Shown: positions 1 to 9,165, counted from the first letter of the stretch. The stretch is DNA of 64,000 nucleotides from Streptomyces specialis (GCF_001493375.1 NZ_LN929895.1:1-64000); one strand, 5' to 3'. A program made the numbers and translations. Notes: generated from the sequence alone by a model not told the origin.

Positions 1-141
1 CGTGCTTCAGAGTGTCTGTCTCACTTTGTCAGTCAAGATGTCCTTGACTGCGATGTGTTTCTGTTTTATAACTGCTACAATGACACCGAAGAACTCCACT
101 TTCCTCTTCGTCGGCAGCGTCAGATGTGTATAAGTGAAAAC
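1..141. other. Embedded sequencing-adapter remnant (P5 side)
   Basis: Bases 79-141 align to the Illumina Nextera P5 adapter: a degraded flow-cell part, an 8-base index resembling TATCCTCT, then the exact string TCGTCGGCAGCGTCAGATGT and TATAAG. Bases 1-78 are unusually AT-rich for this genome, begin with a CTGTCTC-like string and look like low-quality read tail. Genomic sequence is credible only from about 142. Any reading frame that starts left of 142 is false. Confidence 0.9.
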
Positions 142-279
142 GCTCCCACCCGCCCGTCACGCCTCACCATGACAGCGAATGCCCTGGAGTTACAGTACTG
201 CCACGGAGCGTCAGTTGTCAATGTCTGCGTATCACCGTCATCATGGAAGATGACAGCGAGTGGCGCGAAAGGAATCAGG

Positions 280-753
280 ATGCGCGTGGAAGAGGCCATC
301 GGAGCGCAGATCGCGCGCCTCCGGGAAGCGCGGCGGATGTCGCTGTCGCAGCTCGGCGAGGCGCTGGGGCGGTACCTGGAGCGGCCCTGGAGCCGCCAGG
401 CCGTGCACCAGGCGGAGCGCGGGCGGCGGGCCTTCACCGCCGCCGAGCTGGCCGCGATCGCCCTGGTCCTCGACACCTCCGTCCCCGCCCTGTTCCTCGC
501 CGAGCCGGAGCCCGGATCGGGCGAGCCGGCCGGGATCGACCTCCCCGGCGGCACGGTCAGCCCCGAGGAGTACCGGGGGATCCTCCTGCACGACGCCAAG
601 GACGCCCCGCTCGACGGCATCGAGGAGTTGCTCGTGGCCCTCCACGACATAGGAGAAGTGCTGTCGCGCCCCACCCTGGCCCGCCTGGCGAAGATCGGCC
701 GGGTGGCCGAGCAGGTCGCGAGCCGCCCCACCCCGGCCCGCTCCCCCGCCTGA
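280..753 (+). CDS. XRE-family helix-turn-helix regulator
   Basis: This 157-residue protein has an N-terminal Cro/C1-type helix-turn-helix at about residues 5-65 (LREARRMSLSQLGEALG, then the recognition-helix part WSRQAVHQAERGRR). It is followed by a short acidic and leucine-rich tail of unknown role, so it is probably a cytoplasmic DNA-binding repressor. The ATG at 280 was chosen because AAAGGAAT lies 7-10 bases upstream and the fold starts immediately. The same frame is open further left but runs into adapter sequence. A direct repeat ATGACAGCGA(A/G)TG occurs at about 169 and 250, just before the gene. The target is unknown. Confidence 0.8.
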   Translation: MRVEEAIGAQIARLREARRMSLSQLGEALGRYLERPWSRQAVHQAERGRRAFTAAELAAIALVLDTSVPALFLAEPEPGSGEPAGIDLPGGTVSPEEYRGILLHDAKDAPLDGIEELLVALHDIGEVLSRPTLARLAKIGRVAEQVASRPTPARSPA

Positions 754-917
754 GCGCCCACCTGACTTTGCGTCAGTCGCGTTCCGGCCCCAACGGCACA
801 CCGGAAGTACCGGCATTCCGTCATGCGTTCGGCATTGTCGAACGTCAGTCGGCATGCTACGTTCCACGCTGCCCGACAGCCGCGAAGAAGCCGCGAACGG
901 GATATTCCGGAGGCTAC

Positions 918-2483
918 ATGCCACGCAACGCTCTGACCGGACGCCTCGCGCGCACCGTCCAACTCGGCCTAGCCGCCGCCCTCCTGTGCGGCTCGGCCCT
1001 CATCACCCCCGCCGGCGCGGCGGACACCACGCCGGCCGGCGCCCCGAGCCCGACCCCGATCCCGGACGTGACCGGCCCGATCCCCCAGACGGCCGACTCC
1101 CACGCCTTCGGCGCCGCCGCCCACCAGGGCGTCCCCGAGGACCTGCGCCGCTCCGGCTACGTCGAGGAGGAGTACTTCCTCAGCGGCGAGGCCAACGTCT
1201 ACGACTGGCCCGAGCCCGGCCCCGCCGTCGTCCGTACCGCCGATGTCCCCTACACGACCCGCATGCTGGTCCGCCGCCCCGCCAACCCCCGCCAGGCCAG
1301 CGGCAATGTGGTGGTCGAGATGCTCAACCCGTCCGCGTTCTACGACCTCAACATCGGCTGGGCCGCGATGCGCCGGCAGATCATCGAGAACGGCGACGTC
1401 TGGGTCGGCGTCACGATCAAGCCCATCTCGATCGACGCCCTCCAGGACTTCGACCCCGAGCGGTACGCGCCCCTCTCCATGGCCAACCCGCTGCCCCCGG
1501 ACGACCCGCGCAACTGCACGGACATCCAGACCCTCTTCCCCGGCGACAGCACCCAGGCCACCGAGAACGGCCTCGTCTGGGACATCTACAGCCAGGTCGG
1601 CGCCCTGCTGCACAGCGACGACCGCGCCAACCCGCTACGCCGCCAGGTCGAACACCTCTACGGCTTCGGCTACTCGCAGACCGGCGGCTATCTCTACACC
1701 TACGTCAACGCCGTCCACCCGCTCGCCGTCCGCGGCGACGGCCGTCCGCTCTACGACGGTTACATCGTGGGCGTCTCCGGCGGCGCCTTCGTCGGCTCCG
1801 CCCCGATCAACCAGTGCTCCCCCGAGCCGCCGCTCGGCGACCCGCGCCGGCAGTTCGAGGACGTCGGCGTGCCGATCATGCACGCCATGGCCCAGACGGA
1901 CTTCCTGTGGGGCATCGACAGCAGGCGCCCCGACAGCGACGAACCCGCCGACCGCTACCGCCACTACGAGCTGGCGGGCGCCGCCCACGCCACCGCGGAG
2001 GAGCTGATCTACTCGGCCTCCGCCGCCGACGTCGCACAGGCGGGCCGCACCTTGCCCGCGGCGGAATGCAATGAGGGGCCGCGCAGCCGCCTCCCCGGCT
2101 GGATCTTCTGGGACGCCATCCTGCGCAACCTCGACCAGTGGGTGCGCCACGACATCGCCCCGCCGCACGCCGACCCGATCCAGATCGCCAACGGCCAACC
2201 GGCGCTGGACGAGTTCGGCAACGTGATCGGCGGCGTCCGCTCGCCCTACCTCGACGTCCCGACGAGCACCTGGAACGCCAACTCCACCGGCTCCATCGTC
2301 TGCCCCATCGCGGGCCACGAGGTCCCGTTCACCGCTGAGCGCCTGGCGGAGCTCTACCCGACCCACGGCGCGTACGTCCGCGCGGTCACCCGGTCCGCGC
2401 TGGGCCTGATCGCCGACCGCCACCTCACCCCGGCCGACGGCATGTACCTGATCCGCGAAGCGGTCAGGGCCGACATCCCGTAG
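918..2483 (+). CDS. Secreted alpha/beta hydrolase domain protein
   Basis: This 521-residue protein starts with a classical signal peptide: RLARTV, a hydrophobic stretch, and a likely cut after PAGAADT near residue 35. It resembles the alpha/beta-hydrolase-domain family of secreted actinobacterial proteins, whose substrates are mostly unknown. The motif GYSQTGG near residue 251 is the probable nucleophile elbow, and the late His in YELAGAAHATAEE could be the catalytic base. GGAGG at 908-912 sets the ATG at 918. Upstream, CGTCAGTCG occurs twice, near 774 and 841, and could be a regulator site. The gene ends just before a strong hairpin. The enzymatic activity is inferred from fold only. Confidence 0.75.
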   Translation: MPRNALTGRLARTVQLGLAAALLCGSALITPAGAADTTPAGAPSPTPIPDVTGPIPQTADSHAFGAAAHQGVPEDLRRSGYVEEEYFLSGEANVYDWPEPGPAVVRTADVPYTTRMLVRRPANPRQASGNVVVEMLNPSAFYDLNIGWAAMRRQIIENGDVWVGVTIKPISIDALQDFDPERYAPLSMANPLPPDDPRNCTDIQTLFPGDSTQATENGLVWDIYSQVGALLHSDDRANPLRRQVEHLYGFGYSQTGGYLYTYVNAVHPLAVRGDGRPLYDGYIVGVSGGAFVGSAPINQCSPEPPLGDPRRQFEDVGVPIMHAMAQTDFLWGIDSRRPDSDEPADRYRHYELAGAAHATAEELIYSASAADVAQAGRTLPAAECNEGPRSRLPGWIFWDAILRNLDQWVRHDIAPPHADPIQIANGQPALDEFGNVIGGVRSPYLDVPTSTWNANSTGSIVCPIAGHEVPFTAERLAELYPTHGAYVRAVTRSALGLIADRHLTPADGMYLIREAVRADIP

Positions 2484-2489
2484 CCCACC

Positions 2490-2527
2490 GGGCAGGCCCC
2501 CGATCGACCCGAATCGGGGGCCTGCCC
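2490..2527 (+). terminator. Hairpin terminator after the hydrolase
   Basis: A 15-bp perfect stem (GGGCAGGCCCCCGAT with its complement) and an 8-nt loop begin 6 bases after the stop codon at 2483. There is no T run, as is usual for Streptomyces terminators. Confidence 0.75.
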
Positions 2528-2586
2528 AGCCGTGATAGGCTGCATCAGCGACAACAGCCCGGCATCCGGGTGATCGCGACAAGCCG

Positions 2587-2661
2587 GGTCCTGTGGAGCA
2601 GTTTGGAGTGCTCGCCACCCTGTCAAGGTGGAGGCCGCGGGTTCAAATCCCGTCAGGACCG
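2587..2661 (+). tRNA. tRNA-Asp (GTC)
   Basis: A cloverleaf folds with acceptor GGTCCTG/CAGGACC, anticodon loop CTGTCAA (anticodon GTC) and T arm GGGTTCAAATCCC. The discriminator is G and no CCA is encoded. The sequence is identical to the second tRNA-Asp at 8520-8594. tRNA-Phe follows 4 bases downstream, so the two are probably cotranscribed. Confidence 0.95.
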
Positions 2662-2665
2662 CTCC

Positions 2666-2739
2666 GGCTGGGTAGCTCAGTTGGTACGAGCGTCCGCCTG
2701 AAAAGCGGAAGGTCGCCGGTTCGACCCCGGCCCCAGCCA
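2666..2739 (+). tRNA. tRNA-Phe (GAA)
   Basis: Acceptor GGCTGGG/CCCAGCC, anticodon loop CTGAAAA (anticodon GAA) and T arm CCGGTTCGACCCCGG are all present, with discriminator A. It lies 4 bases after tRNA-Asp and 20 bases before a hairpin terminator. Confidence 0.95.
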
Positions 2740-2758
2740 CCTTCTTCCCCACCAGCAC

Positions 2759-2793
2759 AAAGGCCCTCGCGGACCCCGTCCGCCAGGGCCTTT
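2759..2793 (+). terminator. Terminator of the tRNA-Asp/Phe unit
   Basis: The stem AAAGGCCCT/AGGGCCTTT encloses a GC-rich inner stem and ends in TTT. It lies between the tRNA pair and the convergent gene that ends at 2818, so it could serve both directions. Confidence 0.75.
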
Positions 2794-2817
2794 CGCGTTG
2801 TCCGTCACGCGCCCGGC

Positions 2818-3384
2818 CTACCCGCTCGTCACCAGCTCGGCCAGGTGGTTCTGGAGCCGCTTCAGCTCCGCGTACGTGGTGATCACGTCGCGGCCGAACT
2901 CCACCGGCCAGTTGGTCGCCGCCGTCCACCGGTACGGGACGCCCTTCTCCCGCCACCGCAAGTGGCTGACGCGCCACGAGTTGTAGTGGTCCATGAACGC
3001 GAGGTACGAGTCCGGCATGGTCTCGCCGACGATGAGGTGCGCCTTCGAGGACAGGAGGCGCTGCACCTCCTGATTGCGCGGCATGAAGTCCTGGTCGACC
3101 CAGAACAGCCAGACGTCGAGGTCCTCGGGCGTGATCGTCCCGCCCGGCCCGAAGACGTACGGCCGCCCCAGATTCCGGCAGAAGTCCTCGAACGACGACT
3201 TCCCCTCGTGGACGAGGAAGAAGAGGGGGCCGTACAACTCGCTCAACTGCCTCTCCACATGGGCGAGGCGCGCCTCGCGGCGCCTTCGCAAGCGTTCCGC
3301 CCGGGTCGCGAGCAGGTGGTTGGCCAGCCATCCGCCCGCTGTCACCACCGCCGCGATCAGTGCGGCTGCCAGCGTCACGTCCAT
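2818..3384 (-). CDS. Membrane-anchored hypothetical protein
   Basis: This 188-residue protein is not assigned to a family I can name. It has one N-terminal hydrophobic segment at about residues 3-24, followed immediately by RAERLRRRREAR, which predicts a cytoplasmic C-terminal body. The body has a long helix (HVERQLSELYGPLFFLVHE) and a Trp/Tyr-rich middle part. Similar short Streptomyces membrane proteins are annotated as hypothetical. It reads left toward the tRNA terminator, and the adjacent membrane gene ends 26 bases upstream of its start. The two may be cotranscribed. Confidence 0.65.
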   Translation of the reverse strand: MDVTLAAALIAAVVTAGGWLANHLLATRAERLRRRREARLAHVERQLSELYGPLFFLVHEGKSSFEDFCRNLGRPYVFGPGGTITPEDLDVWLFWVDQDFMPRNQEVQRLLSSKAHLIVGETMPDSYLAFMDHYNSWRVSHLRWREKGVPYRWTAATNWPVEFGRDVITTYAELKRLQNHLAELVTSG

Positions 3385-3410
3385 GCCTGCCCCCTCGTCG
3401 TCTCATGCCC

Positions 3411-4409
3411 TCAGTCCCGGCCGCCCGGGTGGTGGTGGCGGTAGTGCCAGAAGATCGCTGTGGACAGGGTGGCCCAGGCCGTCAGGACCAGGTAGGGCTG
3501 GGGGTGGAGGTGGCCGGGGAAGTAGACCGCCGTGTGCTGGGCGTTGACGCAGGCGCCGGGGATCAGCCAGCGGCCGATCGTGCCGAGCAGGGAGGGCAGC
3601 AGGGGCCAGGAGACCGCGCCGCCCGACGAGGGGTTGCCGAGCATCACCATCAGAACCCAGGTCGGCAGGATCGCCCAGCGCCCGACCAGGGTGTTGAACA
3701 TGGTGAAGACCATGCCGGAGGCGAACATGGTCAGCGCGAGTGTCCCCCACGACGGGAGGAACGGCAGCCGCACCGCGTCCAGGACCCAGTCCACCGCCGC
3801 CGTGATCGCCAGGCCGCCCAGGGCCGCGTAGCCCGCCGTGAACGCGATCCGCTCGCCGGGACGGAGGGAGGCGGCCTGCACGCCGAGCTGGACCGCGCCC
3901 AGGAAGCCGACGATCACGGCCGCGATCGAGACGTAGAACAGGGCCAGGCCGCGCGGGTCTCCCGGGGAGAGCGGTTTGAGGTCCCCGACGGTGAGATCGA
4001 CGCCGGCCGAGCGGGCGGCGGGGCGGGCCGCCTCGGTCAGCAGTTCGGCGACGGACGCGCCGGCCGCGCTCGCCGTGTCGAGGTGGACGCCGTCGCCGTC
4101 CCCCTCCCGGATGACGGCGAAGACGCGCTGTGTCTCCACGGCGTCCACAGCCTGTGGAAAATCGGCGTAGGCGTGGAGCTCCAGCGTCGTGTCGAGGCGG
4201 CATTCCAGGGCGGCGACGAACGCGTCGTGGTCGCCGACGACGGCGACCGGCACCTCGCTGGGCGCCGGGTCGGTGATCGCGTAGGTGTACGACCCCGCGA
4301 AGAGCCCGGCCGAGACGGCGACGATCAGTCCCACCACCACGGCGGGAAGGTACGGGGAGCGTCGCGGCCCCTCCCGGAGTTCACTCACATCATCACCATA
4401 AAGGGACAT
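3411..4409 (-). CDS. Multi-pass membrane protein, DUF3533/ABC-2-permease-like
   Basis: This 332-residue protein has one N-terminal membrane segment (about residues 20-43) and an extracytoplasmic domain of about 130 residues. A block of five or so membrane segments follows, ending in a His-rich cytoplasmic tail (HYRHHHPGG). This is the topology of the YhgE/Pip and DUF3533 group, related to ABC-2 permeases, but no ATPase lies next to it. Start alternatives are Met1 (MSLYGDDVSEL) or a site a few codons in. The function is unknown; export or envelope maintenance is an inference from topology only. Confidence 0.6.
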   Translation of the reverse strand: MSLYGDDVSELREGPRRSPYLPAVVVGLIVAVSAGLFAGSYTYAITDPAPSEVPVAVVGDHDAFVAALECRLDTTLELHAYADFPQAVDAVETQRVFAVIREGDGDGVHLDTASAAGASVAELLTEAARPAARSAGVDLTVGDLKPLSPGDPRGLALFYVSIAAVIVGFLGAVQLGVQAASLRPGERIAFTAGYAALGGLAITAAVDWVLDAVRLPFLPSWGTLALTMFASGMVFTMFNTLVGRWAILPTWVLMVMLGNPSSGGAVSWPLLPSLLGTIGRWLIPGACVNAQHTAVYFPGHLHPQPYLVLTAWATLSTAIFWHYRHHHPGGRD

Positions 4410-4475
4410 AACGCCACCAACACGCCCAGCTCAATAACCGGCTCGCCCCCCGCCGCGCGGAGGTGAGACGCTTGA

Positions 4476-7400
4476 ATGCGTATGTCTACCGACCCCGCCC
4501 CCGTATCAGCACTGGCCGAGCGGCTGCCCGGACTCATGGCGCGCGACCAGCGGCGGCTCGGCCGCCGCCTCGACGGCGCGCGCCGCATCCGCAAGCCGGC
4601 CGACCGGCAGAAGGCGCTCGCCGAGATCGCCGAGGCGCTCGACGCCGCCGAGCGCGTCATCGAGCGCCGGCGCGCCGCCGTGCCCGGGATCACCTATCCC
4701 GAGCAGCTTCCGGTCAGCCAGAAGAAGGACGAGATCCTCACGGCGATACGCGACCACCAGGTCGTGATCGTCGCCGGGGAGACCGGCTCGGGCAAGACGA
4801 CGCAGATCCCCAAGATCTGTCTGGAGCTGGGCCGCGGCGTCCGCGGGCTCATCGGCCACACCCAGCCGCGCCGGATCGCCGCCCGCACGGTCGCGCAGCG
4901 CGTCGCGGACGAGCTGCGGACCCCGCTGGGCGAGGCCGTCGGCTTCAAGATCAGGTTCACCGACCAGGCGAGCGACAACACCCTGGTCAAGCTGATGACA
5001 GACGGCATCCTGCTGGCCGAGATCCAGCACGACCGCGAGCTGCGCCACTACGACACGATCATCATCGACGAGGCCCACGAGCGCAGCCTCAACATCGACT
5101 TCCTGCTGGGCTACCTCGCGCAGCTCCTCCCCCGCCGCCCCGACCTCAAGGTCGTCATCACCTCCGCCACCATCGACCCCGAGCGCTTCGCCCGCCACTT
5201 CCGGGACGCCGAGGGGCGGCCCGCCCCGATCGTCGAGGTGTCCGGGCGGACGTACCCCGTCGAGGTGCGGTACCGGCCGCTGCTGGAGGAGGACAGCGAG
5301 GCGCCCGACCGCGACCAGATCACCGCGATCTGCGACGCGGTGGACGAGCTCCAGGCCGAGGGCCCCGGCGACATCCTCGTCTTCCTCTCGGGCGAGCGCG
5401 AGATCCGGGACACCGCGGACGCGCTGGAGAAGCGGAACCTGCGGCACACCGAGGTGCTGCCGCTCTACGCCCGCCTCTCGCACGGCGAGCAGCAGCGCGT
5501 CTTCCAGCAGCACGCCGGGCGGCGGGTCGTGCTGGCCACCAACGTCGCCGAGACGTCGCTGACCGTCCCCGGCATCAAGTACGTGGTGGACCCCGGCACC
5601 GCCCGCGTCTCGCGCTACAGCCACCGCACCAAGGTCCAGCGGCTGCCCATCGAGGCGGTCTCCCAGGCCAGCGCCAACCAGCGCAAGGGCCGCTGCGGCC
5701 GGACCAGCGACGGCATCTGCGTGCGGCTGTACGCCGAGGAGGACTTCCTCTCCCGGCCGGAGTTCACCGACCCGGAGATCCTGCGCACCAACCTGGCCTC
5801 CGTCATCCTCCAGATGAACGCGGCGGGGCTCGGCGAGATCGAGCGCTTCCCCTTCATCGACCCGCCCGACCACCGCTCCATCAAGGCGGGCAGGCAGTTG
5901 CTGGAGGAGCTGGGCGCGCTGGACGGCGCGAAGCTGACGCCGATGGGCCGCAAGCTCGCCCAGCTCCCGGTGGACCCGCGGCTGGCGCGGATGGTGCTGG
6001 AGGCGGACCGCAACGGCTGCGCCCGCGAGGTCATGGTGATCGCCGCCGCGCTGTCCATCCAGGACCCGCGCGAGCGGCCGGCGGACAAGCAGCAGCAGGC
6101 CGACGCCAAGCACGCGCGGTTCCGTGAAGGGCCGGGCGAGGAGTCCGACTTCCTGGCGTTCCTCGCCCTGTGGAACCACGTGCGCGAGCGTCAGCGGGAG
6201 CTGTCCTCGTCGGCGTTCCGCCGGATGTGCAAGACCGAGTTCCTCAACTACCTGCGGATACGCGAGTGGCAGGACATCTACGCCCAGCTCCGCACGGTGG
6301 GGCGGTCGTTGGGCATCGAGCCCGGTGACGACCGGGAGGACGCCGATCCGCGGCTGATCCACCAGTCGCTGCTGGCGGGCCTGTTGTCGCACATCGGCCT
6401 GAAGGACACCGAGAAGCACGAGTATCTGGGCGCGCGCGGCGCGAAGTTCGCGGTGTTCCCCGGCTCGGCGCTGTTCAAGAAGCCGCCGCGCTGGGTGATG
6501 TCGGCGGAGCTGGTGGAGACGTCCCGGCTCTGGGCGCGGATCAACGCGAAGATCGAGCCGGAGTGGATCGAGCCGCTCGCCGGCCATCTCGTGAAGCGCG
6601 CCTACAGCGAACCGCACTGGGAGCAGAAGCAGGCGGCGGTCATGGCGTACGAGCGGGTCACGCTGTACGGCGTGCCGATCGTGGCGCAGCGCAAGGTCAA
6701 CTACGGCCGGATCGACCCCGAGAGGTCCCGCGACCTGTTCATCCGCCACGCGCTGGTCGAGGGCGACTGGCGGACGCGGCACCAGTTCTTCCACGACAAC
6801 CGGAAGCTGCTGGCCGAGGTCGAGGAGCTCGAACACCGGGCCCGCCGCCGGGACATCCTCGTGGACGACGAGACGCTCCACGCCTTCTACGACGAGCGCG
6901 TGCCGGCCGACGTGGTCTCCGGCGCGCACTTCGACGCCTGGTGGAAGAAGGCCCGCCGCGCCGACCCCGACCTGCTCACCTTCGAGAAGTCGATGCTCAT
7001 CAACGAGCGGGCGCGGGACGTCACCAAGGACGACTATCCGGACACCTGGCGCCAGGGGCGGCTCGCCTTCCCGGTGACCTACCAGTTCGAGCCGGGCGCG
7101 GACGCCGACGGCGTCACCGTGCACGTTCCGCTCCAGGTGCTCAACCAGGCGACGCCCGACGGCTTCGACTGGCAGATCCCGGGCCTGCGCGAGCAGTTGG
7201 TGACGGAGTTGATCCGTTCGCTGCCCAAGCCGGTCCGACGCCACTGCGTTCCCGCGCCGAACTTCGCCCAGCGCTTCCTGCGCGAGACGCCGGAGCCGAC
7301 GGCCGAGTCGCTGCGCGCCGCGCTGGCGCGCGGGCTGACCCGGATGACGGGGGTCAGGATCGCGCCGGAGGACTTCGACGAGGAACGGATCCCCGGCCAT

Positions 7401-8456
7401 CTGCGGGTCACGTTCCGGGTGGTGGACGAGCGCGGCGGGAAGCTCGGCTACAACGCCGAGAGCAACGCCGAGAGCAAGGACCTGGAGGCCCTGAAGGTGC
7501 GGCTGCGGCCCAGCGCGCGGGCCGCCCTCGACCGCGCCTTCACGGCCGCCGCGAGCCGCGACAGCCAGGCCGCGCCCGTGCAGCGCACCGGGCTCACCTC
7601 CTGGACGATCGGCACGCTGCCGCGCACCTTCGAGACGCGGCGCGGCGGGCAGCCGGTCAAGGCGTACCCCGCGCTGGTGGACGAGGGCGCGACGGTGGCG
7701 GTGCGGCTGTTCGACACCGAGGCCGAGCAGGAGCGCGCGATGCGCCGCGGCACGCGGCGGCTGCTCCTGCTCAACCTCCCCTCCGATCCGGCCAGGTTCG
7801 CGCTGCGGCAGCTCGACAACGCGGCCAAGCTCGCCCTGTCCAGCACCCCGCACGGCGGCGTGCAGGCCCTGTTCGAGGACTGTGTGACGGCCGCGGCCGA
7901 CCAGCTCGTCGCGGCGCACGGCGGACCGGCGTGGGACGAGGAGGGCTTCACCAAGCTGTTCGACGCGGTCCGTTCGGACATCGTGGACCTGACGCTGCGG
8001 ATCGTGCGCCAGGTGCGGGAGGTGCTGACGGCGTGGCAGGCGTGTGAGCGGCGGCTGGGGTCCCTGACCAGCCCGGTGCTGGCGCCGTCCCTGGCGGACG
8101 TCAGGGAGCAGGTGAACGGCCTTGTCGGGCCCGGGTTCGTCACCGAGCACGGGGCCCGGCGGCTGCCGGACCTGCTGCGCTATCTGACGGCGGCCGACCG
8201 GCGGCTCCAGCAGTTGCCGCACCAGGCGGAGCGGGACCGGGCCAGGATGGCGAAGGTCCACGAGATGCGCGACGAATACCTGTGGCTGCTGGAGCAGTTC
8301 CCGCCGGGCCGGCCGGTTCCGGCGGCGGCGCGGGAGATCCGCTGGATGATCGAGGAGCTGCGCGTGAGCTACTTCGCGCACGCCCTGGGCACGGCCTACC
8401 CGATCTCCGACAAGCGGATCATCAAGGCCGTCGACGCCCTGGCGCCCCCGCGCTGA
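4476..8456 (+). CDS. hrpA: ATP-dependent RNA helicase HrpA
   Basis: This is a full-length DEAH-box helicase of 1326 residues, the usual size of bacterial HrpA. It has Walker A GETGSGKTTQIPK near residue 100, a DEAH box (IIIDEAHERS) near 198, SAT motif TSATID, and motif VI QRKGRCGRTSDG. The helicase-associated and OB regions and the long DUF3418 C-terminal part follow. HrpA acts in mRNA processing and in resolving stalled ribosomes in bacteria. GGAGGTGAG about 11 bases before the ATG at 4476 supports the start; a second ATG lies two codons in. It stands alone between divergent membrane genes and a tRNA-Asp. Confidence 0.95.
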   Translation: MRMSTDPAPVSALAERLPGLMARDQRRLGRRLDGARRIRKPADRQKALAEIAEALDAAERVIERRRAAVPGITYPEQLPVSQKKDEILTAIRDHQVVIVAGETGSGKTTQIPKICLELGRGVRGLIGHTQPRRIAARTVAQRVADELRTPLGEAVGFKIRFTDQASDNTLVKLMTDGILLAEIQHDRELRHYDTIIIDEAHERSLNIDFLLGYLAQLLPRRPDLKVVITSATIDPERFARHFRDAEGRPAPIVEVSGRTYPVEVRYRPLLEEDSEAPDRDQITAICDAVDELQAEGPGDILVFLSGEREIRDTADALEKRNLRHTEVLPLYARLSHGEQQRVFQQHAGRRVVLATNVAETSLTVPGIKYVVDPGTARVSRYSHRTKVQRLPIEAVSQASANQRKGRCGRTSDGICVRLYAEEDFLSRPEFTDPEILRTNLASVILQMNAAGLGEIERFPFIDPPDHRSIKAGRQLLEELGALDGAKLTPMGRKLAQLPVDPRLARMVLEADRNGCAREVMVIAAALSIQDPRERPADKQQQADAKHARFREGPGEESDFLAFLALWNHVRERQRELSSSAFRRMCKTEFLNYLRIREWQDIYAQLRTVGRSLGIEPGDDREDADPRLIHQSLLAGLLSHIGLKDTEKHEYLGARGAKFAVFPGSALFKKPPRWVMSAELVETSRLWARINAKIEPEWIEPLAGHLVKRAYSEPHWEQKQAAVMAYERVTLYGVPIVAQRKVNYGRIDPERSRDLFIRHALVEGDWRTRHQFFHDNRKLLAEVEELEHRARRRDILVDDETLHAFYDERVPADVVSGAHFDAWWKKARRADPDLLTFEKSMLINERARDVTKDDYPDTWRQGRLAFPVTYQFEPGADADGVTVHVPLQVLNQATPDGFDWQIPGLREQLVTELIRSLPKPVRRHCVPAPNFAQRFLRETPEPTAESLRAALARGLTRMTGVRIAPEDFDEERIPGHLRVTFRVVDERGGKLGYNAESNAESKDLEALKVRLRPSARAALDRAFTAAASRDSQAAPVQRTGLTSWTIGTLPRTFETRRGGQPVKAYPALVDEGATVAVRLFDTEAEQERAMRRGTRRLLLLNLPSDPARFALRQLDNAAKLALSSTPHGGVQALFEDCVTAAADQLVAAHGGPAWDEEGFTKLFDAVRSDIVDLTLRIVRQVREVLTAWQACERRLGSLTSPVLAPSLADVREQVNGLVGPGFVTEHGARRLPDLLRYLTAADRRLQQLPHQAERDRARMAKVHEMRDEYLWLLEQFPPGRPVPAAAREIRWMIEELRVSYFAHALGTAYPISDKRIIKAVDALAPPR

Positions 8457-8519
8457 CCCGGCGCGGAGGCGATTGGCTACGCGCCCCCGCGCTGCGGTAG
8501 AGTCACGTCCGCACGCCGA

Positions 8520-8594
8520 GGTCCTGTGGAGCAGTTTGGAGTGCTCGCCACCCTGTCAAGGTGGAGGCCGCGGGTTCAAATCCCGTCAGGACCG
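8520..8594 (+). tRNA. tRNA-Asp (GTC), second copy
   Basis: Identical over all 75 bases, and two bases beyond, to the tRNA-Asp at 2587-2661, with anticodon GTC in loop CTGTCAA. It starts 63 bases after the hrpA stop codon. Confidence 0.95.
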
Positions 8595-8616
8595 CTCGTC
8601 CCACGAGAATCTGTCA

Positions 8617-8644
8617 GCCCGGATCCCCCACAAGGGGTCCGGGC
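8617..8644 (+). terminator. Terminator after tRNA-Asp
   Basis: The stem GCCCGGA(T)CCCC/GGGGTCCGGGC has a one-base bulge and is followed by TTTCTGTTT, a short T-rich tail. Confidence 0.75.
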
Positions 8645-8854
8645 TTTCTGTTTGGGTAGGCGTGAGGGGGAGGGACGGCGGAGGAGGATCACCGGGACGC
8701 GTACTACCGCAAGATCATCGCTACCATCAAGGCAAGTAGTGTGTGACGGGTGTCACTCAACTCCGTCGCGCACCGAGCTCGTTCGACCCCGTAGAGACAC
8801 CCGCCAATTTTATATGTGCAATTGCACTGGGTGTACGTAACGTCACCGATACAC
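8645..8854. other. Intergenic region, no gene seen
   Basis: This stretch lies between the tRNA terminator and the bldC terminator. It includes an AT-rich patch (TTTTATATGTGCAATTGCAC, about 8809-8828). The open frames across it lack a ribosome site and run through terminators, so they are not called. Confidence 0.5.
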
Positions 8855-8896
8855 AAAAAGATCGCGCCGGACCCGGCGGAGTCCGACGCGATCGAC
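8855..8896 (-). terminator. Rho-independent terminator of bldC
   Basis: On the minus strand the stem CGATCGCGTCGGAC/GTCCGGCGCGATC is followed by TTTTTGTG. It lies 63 bases after the bldC stop. The T run makes this the most canonical terminator in the window. Confidence 0.85.
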
Positions 8897-8958
8897 AGCC
8901 AAGCGGCCCGGAGTGGGGGCTCCGGGTGCCCGGTTCGTGCGGGGTCGTGCTGATCTGC

Positions 8959-9165
8959 TCAGGCCTCGCCGCGCTGCTGCGGGATGCCCGCGAGCAGTGC
9001 GCGCACCTCCGCTTCGCGGTAGCGGCGGTGCCCGCCGAGCGTGCGGATAGACGTGAGCTTGCCCGCCTTTGCCCAGCGTGTGACCGTTTTCGGGTCTACG
9101 CGGAACATCGTGGCAACCTCAGCCGGGGTCAGCAGCGGCTCGGCATCAGGGGTGCGAGCGGTCAT
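8959..9165 (-). CDS. bldC: Developmental MerR-type regulator BldC
   Basis: This 68-residue protein is nearly identical, from memory, to S. coelicolor BldC. It is a single winged helix-turn-helix of the MerR/excisionase type with no effector domain. The DNA-binding part is LTPAEVATMFRVDPKTVTRW, then the wing GGHRRYRE. BldC binds head-to-tail on direct repeats and holds back sporulation genes during vegetative growth. The ATG at 9165 follows GAGGAGGCC, and longer in-frame extensions are not needed. It is transcribed alone, with its own terminator and a long upstream region. Presence of this gene is strong evidence for a differentiating actinomycete. Confidence 0.97.
   Translation of the reverse strand: MTARTPDAEPLLTPAEVATMFRVDPKTVTRWAKAGKLTSIRTLGGHRRYREAEVRALLAGIPQQRGEA

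Noticed and set aside
4506..8381. 1291-codon open frame antisense to hrpA, and similar long antisense frames (for example 18001-20535 opposite purL)
   Set aside because: In a genome this GC-rich, frames opposite real genes stay open because stop codons are rare. The translations are Arg/Pro/Val-rich without domains, and the sense strand carries clear enzymes.
2587..8594. Integrated element bounded by tRNA-Asp att sites
   Set aside because: The enclosed genes are core (hrpA, membrane proteins) with no integrase or replication gene, and both tRNA copies are complete with their own terminators.
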